A stretch of DNA of 10,750 bases, from positions 1 through 10,750 of the forward strand of contig JAJZWH010000031.1 in assembly GCA_021846765.1 (NCBI GenBank), in the 5' to 3' direction. This DNA is from a bacterium. Its GTDB lineage: Bacteria; Patescibacteriota; Saccharimonadia; Saccharimonadales; UBA4665. Every line of letters starts with the position of its first letter. Position 1 is the first letter of the stretch. Positions 7,121-10,750 of this stretch are shown one piece after another. A model generated the notes under the pieces. It ran no database searches. It was given only the letters and a program-made list of their open reading frames with translations, and was not told the DNA's origin. Position numbers and translations under genes: made by a program.

Positions 7121-7145
7121 TAATAATATATATTTAGGACATAAT
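7117..7145 (+). promoter_or_regulatory. Promoter of obg, overlapping the upstream stop codon
   Basis: TTGATA (7117-7122) and CATAAT (7140-7145) each match consensus at 5/6 positions with 17 bp between. The -35 covers the TGA stop of the LysM/CHAP gene. Transcription near 7152 gives a leader of about 22 bases that holds AGGA (7165-7168), 5 bases before the obg ATG. Confidence 0.6.
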
Positions 7146-7151
7146 ATATAT
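7123..7151 (+). repeat. 11-bp direct repeat before obg
   Basis: ATAATATATAT occurs at 7123-7133 and again at 7141-7151, an 18-bp period. The second copy overlaps the obg -10 hexamer. It could be a regulatory tandem site, or only AT-rich sequence that looks repeated. Confidence 0.5.
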
Positions 7152-7173
7152 CAAAATTAGCATTAGGAACTAG

Positions 7174-8454
7174 ATGAATTTTATAGATCAGGCAGATATT
7201 TTCGTGGAAGCCGGTAAAGGGGGTGATGGTAGGGTTAGTTTCCGCAAGGAAAAATTTATTTCTCGTGGTGGTCCAGATGGTGGCGATGGTGGTGATGGTG
7301 GCAAGGTTATACTACAGGCTAGCACTAATCAAGATAGCTTAGCCGTTTTTCGTTATTCTAAACAACTAAAAGCCGAATCTGGCCAACCAGGTGGTACTAA
7401 CCGTAAACATGGTAAAAGCGGTCAAGATTTAATTGTAGCAGTTCCGGTAGGTACTCAAGCTAAAGACCAAGATGGTAATATTCTGGCGGACATGGTTCTG
7501 GATAAGCAAACGACTGTCATAGCAGTTGGCGGTAAGGGTGGTTTTGGTAATGCTCATTTTGTTAACTCAACAAGACAAGCACCAAATTTTGCCGATAAGG
7601 GAGAGCCGGGTCAACTTATGAAAATAGTCTTAGAGTTAAAGATGTTAGCCGACGTCGGTTTAGTGGGTTTGCCTAATGCTGGTAAATCGACTTTATTAAG
7701 GGCTATTAGTAACGCCCGGCCGAAAATTGCTGATTATCCTTTTACTACCCTCAACCCTTCTGTCGGAGTTGTTGATATTCCAGGTTCTCCTAGTTTATTG
7801 TTTGCAGATATACCAGGACTAATTGAAGGTGCTGCTAATGGTAAGGGATTGGGACATGATTTTCTAAGGCACATTGAAAGAACCTCAGTTATAGTACATG
7901 TTATAGATGCTTATAGTGCAGATGTAGTTGGAGATTATTTAACAATTCGCCAAGAATTAGGGGCGTACAAAAAAGAACTTTTACGACGGCCTGAGATTGT
8001 GGCCTTAAATAAAACAGAAGGAATGGACGAATTAGTTAAAAATGACTTGATAGCTAGCTTAAGGCGAACTATTAAGTCTAAAAATGAACCAATAGTGACT
8101 ATTTCTGCACTCAGCGGAATTGGCTTAGAGGAACTAATAAAATATACCAAATCATTGCTAGATACTCTTAAAAAGAAACAACTGGCCAAAAATAAGCAAC
8201 TACTTATGTATGAATATAAATTGTCAGATAATGAATTAGCATGGCAAGTTCAGCCGATAGATAAGCATAGTTTTATGGTAACCGGAGCACAGATTGAAAG
8301 GTTTGCCTTAAGAACAGATTTTAATAATGATCAGGCGGTAGCTCGTTTATTGGATATTTTAAAAAAAAGAGGTATTATTCACGCTCTTGTTAGGCATGGG
8401 ATTAACCCTGGAGATAAAATAGTAATAGCAGATAAAGGCGAGTTAGTATATTAA
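7174..8454 (+). CDS. obg: Obg/CgtA ribosome-assembly GTPase
   Basis: Obg binds the large ribosomal subunit in its GTP state and couples assembly to growth and stress. All three domains are present in 426 aa: the glycine-rich Obg fold (about 1-158, with the GGPDGGDGGDGG loop), the GTPase domain (about 160-330) and a C-terminal OCT domain (about 355-426), which many but not all Obg proteins carry. G motifs: G1 GLPNAGKST at 165-173, G2 in YPFTTLNPSVG, G3 DIPGLIEG, G5 ISALSG. The G4 motif is N279-K-T-E282, with Glu where nearly all such GTPases have Asp (NKxD), the residue that reads the guanine base. The start has AGGA 5 bases upstream. The gene has its own promoter and is followed 3 bp later by the exonuclease gene, so the two are probably co-transcribed. 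Confidence 0.95.
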   Translation: MNFIDQADIFVEAGKGGDGRVSFRKEKFISRGGPDGGDGGDGGKVILQASTNQDSLAVFRYSKQLKAESGQPGGTNRKHGKSGQDLIVAVPVGTQAKDQDGNILADMVLDKQTTVIAVGGKGGFGNAHFVNSTRQAPNFADKGEPGQLMKIVLELKMLADVGLVGLPNAGKSTLLRAISNARPKIADYPFTTLNPSVGVVDIPGSPSLLFADIPGLIEGAANGKGLGHDFLRHIERTSVIVHVIDAYSADVVGDYLTIRQELGAYKKELLRRPEIVALNKTEGMDELVKNDLIASLRRTIKSKNEPIVTISALSGIGLEELIKYTKSLLDTLKKKQLAKNKQLLMYEYKLSDNELAWQVQPIDKHSFMVTGAQIERFALRTDFNNDQAVARLLDILKKRGIIHALVRHGINPGDKIVIADKGELVY

Positions 8455-8457
8455 ATT

Positions 8458-9909
8458 ATGACTGAAAGTTTCTTTTTTTATGATCTAGAAACTTCTGGAC
8501 TTAAAGCGGACAAGGATCGAATTATGCAGTTTGCTGGGCAAAGGACTGACCTGTCCTTGAAGCCTATCGGCCAACCATTTAATTACCTTATTCGTTTAAC
8601 TCCTGATATATTGCCAGATCCTAATGCTATATTAATTCACGGCATTACTCCTCAACAAACATTAATGGAAGGAATTAGTGAAGCGGAATTTCTCAATATT
8701 TTCTATCAGCAAATCGTTCAGCCGAATACCACGTTTGTTGGTTTTAACAATATTCGTTTTGATGATGAGTTTATTCGTTACTTAAACTATCGTAATTTAT
8801 ATGATCCATATCGATGGAGTTATCAGGATGGATGCTCACGCTGGGATATTTTGGATTTAGTGCGAATTACTCGTGCCCTAAGACCGCAAGGTATTAAATG
8901 GCCAAAAGATGCTCAAGCTCAGAGTACTAATAAGCTTGAGTTATTGACCAAGGCCAATAAACTTGAACATCTAAATGCTCATGATGCATATTCTGATGTT
9001 CTAGCGACGATTGAAGTAGCTAAGCTTATTCAACAAAATCAACCGAAATTATATAACTATATATATTCGCTAAGGCACAAGAGCGCTGTTAGTAAGTTAG
9101 TAGATTCGCTTCAGCCTTTCATCTATACGTCATCTCATTATCCAGTTACTGATAATCATACCACTATAGTGGTTAAGGTTGCTGATCATCCTCAAGCTAA
9201 TTGTGTCTTAGTCTATGATCTAAGATTTGATCCCGGCGTTTGGTTAAAAATGAACGCTCAACAACTGGTTCAAGCTTGGCGTTATCGACAAGATAGATCG
9301 ATTAATGATTTATCATTGCCAGTAAAAACCATGCGTCTCAATCGTTGTCCGGCCATTGCTCCGTTAAATGTATTGTCTAAAGAAGATCAAAATAATCTAG
9401 GTCTGGATTTAGATTTGATAGCTAAACATCACCAGCTATTAAAATCTAGTCAAGAAATTTTTGCTAAACAGCTAATTAAAGCTGTCGAAATACTCAACCA
9501 AGAACAATCAGATATGGCCAACAAAATCAGTAAATTAGTCGATGCTCAGATGTATGATGGATTTTATGAAAATAACGACCTTAAACTAATCTCTACCATA
9601 CATCAGAATGAGACTGTCGACAAAATAAGATCTATAAAGCTTAATTTTAGCGATTCACGACTTAAACAACTTGCCAATCTTTATTTAAGTCGTAATTATC
9701 TTGATGATCTAAATATAGATGAACGTCAAGAATGGGATAGTTATGTACAACAGCGATTATTTAGTGGAGGAGAAAACAGTCAATTAGCTCTTTATTTTCA
9801 ATCTATCAATCAATTGGCGAGTAAAACCGTGGACTCTAGGGAACAAATTTTGCTCGAGGATCTCAAATTGTACGGCGAATCCCTTATTCCCAGCGATATT
9901 ACTGATTAG
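8458..9909 (+). CDS. sbcB: Exodeoxyribonuclease I (3'-5' ssDNA exonuclease)
   Basis: ExoI degrades single-stranded DNA 3' to 5' in mismatch repair and recombination, working with SSB. The 483-aa length is close to the 475 aa of the E. coli enzyme, so the exonuclease, SH3-like and C-terminal helical regions are probably all kept. Catalytic DEDDh residues are seen: D9 and E11 in FFYDLETSG, D102/D103 in GFNNIRFDDE, and H175 and D180 in LNAHDAYSDV. The stretch LELLTKANKLEHLNAHDA is the characteristic ExoI version, which separates it from DnaQ or RNase T. The ATG lies 3 bp after the obg stop with no clear Shine-Dalgarno, suggesting coupling. Its last 126 bp are overlapped antisense by the tail of the next minus-strand gene. 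Confidence 0.92.
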   Translation: MTESFFFYDLETSGLKADKDRIMQFAGQRTDLSLKPIGQPFNYLIRLTPDILPDPNAILIHGITPQQTLMEGISEAEFLNIFYQQIVQPNTTFVGFNNIRFDDEFIRYLNYRNLYDPYRWSYQDGCSRWDILDLVRITRALRPQGIKWPKDAQAQSTNKLELLTKANKLEHLNAHDAYSDVLATIEVAKLIQQNQPKLYNYIYSLRHKSAVSKLVDSLQPFIYTSSHYPVTDNHTTIVVKVADHPQANCVLVYDLRFDPGVWLKMNAQQLVQAWRYRQDRSINDLSLPVKTMRLNRCPAIAPLNVLSKEDQNNLGLDLDLIAKHHQLLKSSQEIFAKQLIKAVEILNQEQSDMANKISKLVDAQMYDGFYENNDLKLISTIHQNETVDKIRSIKLNFSDSRLKQLANLYLSRNYLDDLNIDERQEWDSYVQQRLFSGGENSQLALYFQSINQLASKTVDSREQILLEDLKLYGESLIPSDITD

Positions 9910-10098
9910 CTTATCTTTAAGAGGTGCTATTGAGCTATATAATTTGTTAATATACAAGTTAACAACGGATCTAAAGTTTGGGTTTTTGCGATAATAAAAC
10001 CAAATAATTAATAAACAAATAGTCATTAAACACCAAGCAGTAAAAGTGATCTGTAAATTAGTTCCTGGGATTATACCCAATATAAAGAATGTATACAT
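9784..10098 (-). CDS. Small membrane protein of unknown function, 104 aa
   Basis: I do not recognise this protein. The N-terminal 40 residues are strongly hydrophobic: a short stretch at 3-10, then IPGTNLQITFTAW, then a clear membrane helix at about 20-34, followed by a basic YYRKNPNFR segment facing the cytoplasm. The rest is a soluble, mildly basic tail. It appears to be a real gene because its first 63 codons lie outside any other gene, it has a near-perfect Shine-Dalgarno (GAGGAGG, 10 bases before ATG) and a strong promoter at 10170-10198. The last 42 codons run antisense through the end of the ExoI gene. That tail may be a late extension after loss of an earlier stop. It is divergent from uvrA. 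Confidence 0.65.
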   Translation of the reverse strand: MYTFFILGIIPGTNLQITFTAWCLMTICLLIIWFYYRKNPNFRSVVNLYINKLYSSIAPLKDKLISNIAGNKGFAVQFEILEQNLFPRVHGFTRQLIDRLKIKS

Positions 10099-10101
10099 GA
10101 C

Positions 10102-10123
10102 AATTTAGCCTCCTCACTAAATT
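10102..10123 (-). promoter_or_regulatory. Hairpin presenting the Shine-Dalgarno of the small membrane protein
   Basis: In the mRNA, AATTTAG (10123-10117) and CTAAATT (10108-10102) form a perfect 7-bp stem around the 8-base loop TGAGGAGG (10116-10109). The loop holds the complete Shine-Dalgarno. The stem ends 3 bases before the ATG. The stem is AT-rich, so it should be marginally stable. Confidence 0.5.
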
Positions 10124-10169
10124 TAACTTAGCAAATACCTCACAACAGCCGAGGCGTTTAGTTAAATGT

Positions 10170-10198
10170 AATATACAACCGAATAGCAATAAAGTCAA
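10170..10198 (-). promoter_or_regulatory. Promoter of the small membrane protein gene
   Basis: On the minus strand, TTGACT (10198-10193) and TATATT (10175-10170) are 17 bp apart, each 5/6 to consensus. It is one of the two best promoter matches in the window. Transcription near 10163 gives a leader of about 65 bases that contains the Shine-Dalgarno hairpin. Confidence 0.65.
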
Positions 10199-10268
10199 TA
10201 AATTGGTAAAGAATTTTTTACTTAATGGTAAGTTATCTTCTGAAGGTTATGGCGCATCGGGGTTAACT

Positions 10269-10285
10269 CCTGTATAATATTCAGG
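10269..10285 (+). promoter_or_regulatory. uvrA -10 element inside a LexA-box-like dyad
   Basis: TATAAT at 10273-10278 is a perfect -10, with TG directly in front; no good -35 is visible. It is embedded in CCTGTATAATATTCAGG, an imperfect palindrome (CCTG/CAGG ends, ATA/TAT inside, odd centre). The form resembles the proteobacterial LexA box CTG-N10-CAG but has N9. Just upstream, GGGGTTAACTCC (10259-10270) is a second near-palindrome. Transcription near 10285 leaves a leader of about 38 bases with AAGGAG at 10305-10310. Confidence 0.5.
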
Positions 10286-10322
10286 TTTTAGAACTTTGCT
10301 TATTAAGGAGCGTTTAAGATCA

Positions 10323-10750
10323 ATGGCAGACCAAATTATTGTTAAAGGTGCTCGAGAGCATAATTTACAAAATGTTGACCTAACCATACCTCGTAATAAA
10401 CTTGTGGTAATTACTGGTTTATCAGGATCGGGCAAGTCTTCTTTAGCTTTCGATACTATATATGCTGAAGGCCAAAGACGTTATGTGGAAAGTTTAAGTT
10501 CTTATGCACGGCAGTTTTTGGGAATAATGGAAAAACCAGATGTTGATCAGATAGATGGTCTGAGTCCAGCCATATCCATTGATCAAAAATCTACTAGTCG
10601 CAATCCTCGTTCGACAGTAGCTACGGTAACTGAAATATATGACTATCTAAGGCTTTTATACGCTAGAATTGGTATACCTCATTGTCCTATTGATTTTGTT
10701 GTTGTTGAGCGTCGAACCATCGACTCCATAATTGAACAAATTATTCTTCA
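10323..10750 (+). CDS. uvrA: UvrA excinuclease ABC subunit A (5' part, cut by window end)
   Basis: UvrA is the damage-sensing ABC ATPase of nucleotide excision repair and loads UvrB. Only the first 142 codons are in view. The UvrA start pattern is clear: KGAREHNLQNVDL, then Walker A G32-LSGSGK-S39, SSLAFDTIYAEGQRRY, SYARQFL, and SPAISIDQKSTSRNPRSTV. These are nearly invariant in the family. At residues 119-125 the usual zinc-ligand site CP-x-C/H-G reads C121-P-I-D-F, so the second ligand and the glycine are both changed. AAGGAG (10305-10310) lies 12 bases before the ATG, slightly far but the best site, and the N-terminal length agrees with the family. The gene is divergent from the small membrane protein gene. 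Whether the rest is intact cannot be seen. Confidence 0.96.
   Translation, partial: MADQIIVKGAREHNLQNVDLTIPRNKLVVITGLSGSGKSSLAFDTIYAEGQRRYVESLSSYARQFLGIMEKPDVDQIDGLSPAISIDQKSTSRNPRSTVATVTEIYDYLRLLYARIGIPHCPIDFVVVERRTIDSIIEQIIL

Noticed and set aside
7118..7126. TGA recoded as glycine (as in Gracilibacteria/SR1)
   Set aside because: The TGA ending the LysM/CHAP gene is followed by TAA TAA and gives no test, but no other gene contains an in-frame TGA, so the standard bacterial code fits.
7261..7310. GGTGGCGAT-type tandem repeat in obg
   Set aside because: It simply encodes the conserved glycine-rich loop of the Obg fold.
7935..8189. Minus-strand open frame of 84 codons
   Set aside because: Antisense to the conserved GTPase domain of Obg; a shadow frame.
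10247..10435. Minus-strand open frame of 62 codons
   Set aside because: Antisense to the most conserved part of uvrA and its promoter.

Overview
The window is an AT-rich, tightly packed bacterial chromosome segment. The best guess is a member of the Patescibacteria/CPR, most like Candidatus Saccharibacteria (TM7). This rests on gene content and style: an FtsA-like actin fold next to a single-pass membrane protein with a baseplate-J-like exterior, a LysM-LysM-CHAP wall hydrolase, a divergent CDP-alcohol phosphatidyltransferase, and AT-rich compact promoters. It is an inference; no rRNA or marker alignment is available here. TGA is read as stop: no long gene contains an in-frame TGA, so the Gracilibacteria/SR1 glycine code is not in use.

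Layout. (1) 18-419: a small unrecognised soluble protein. (2) 501-5077, plus strand: a four-gene run with gaps of 2 bp, 14 bp and a 14-bp overlap: ftsA-like, baseplate-J-like membrane protein, ruvX, mltG. It starts from an extended -10 promoter that leaves almost no 5' leader. (3) 5132-5746, minus strand: a CDP-alcohol phosphatidyltransferase-like protein with a degenerate catalytic motif, also apparently near-leaderless. (4) 5821-7120, plus: a possible 39-codon small ORF, then a LysM/CHAP hydrolase whose true N-terminus lies upstream of any ATG/GTG/TTG codon. (5) 7174-9909, plus: obg GTPase (own promoter over the previous stop codon), then exodeoxyribonuclease I. (6) 10098-9784, minus: a small membrane protein with a strong promoter and Shine-Dalgarno, whose tail overlaps the end of the exonuclease gene antisense. 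(7) 10323 to the window edge, plus: the 5' part of uvrA.

How they fit together. Most genes concern envelope growth and division (FtsA-like filament protein, MltG, CHAP hydrolase, lipid head-group enzyme) or genome maintenance (RuvX, ExoI, UvrA), with Obg linking ribosome assembly to growth. The least understood part is the FtsA-like/baseplate-J-like pair: a cytoplasmic actin-like ATPase co-expressed with a single-pass protein carrying a large outside domain. No mobile element, CRISPR array, tRNA, rRNA or canonical intrinsic terminator was found.
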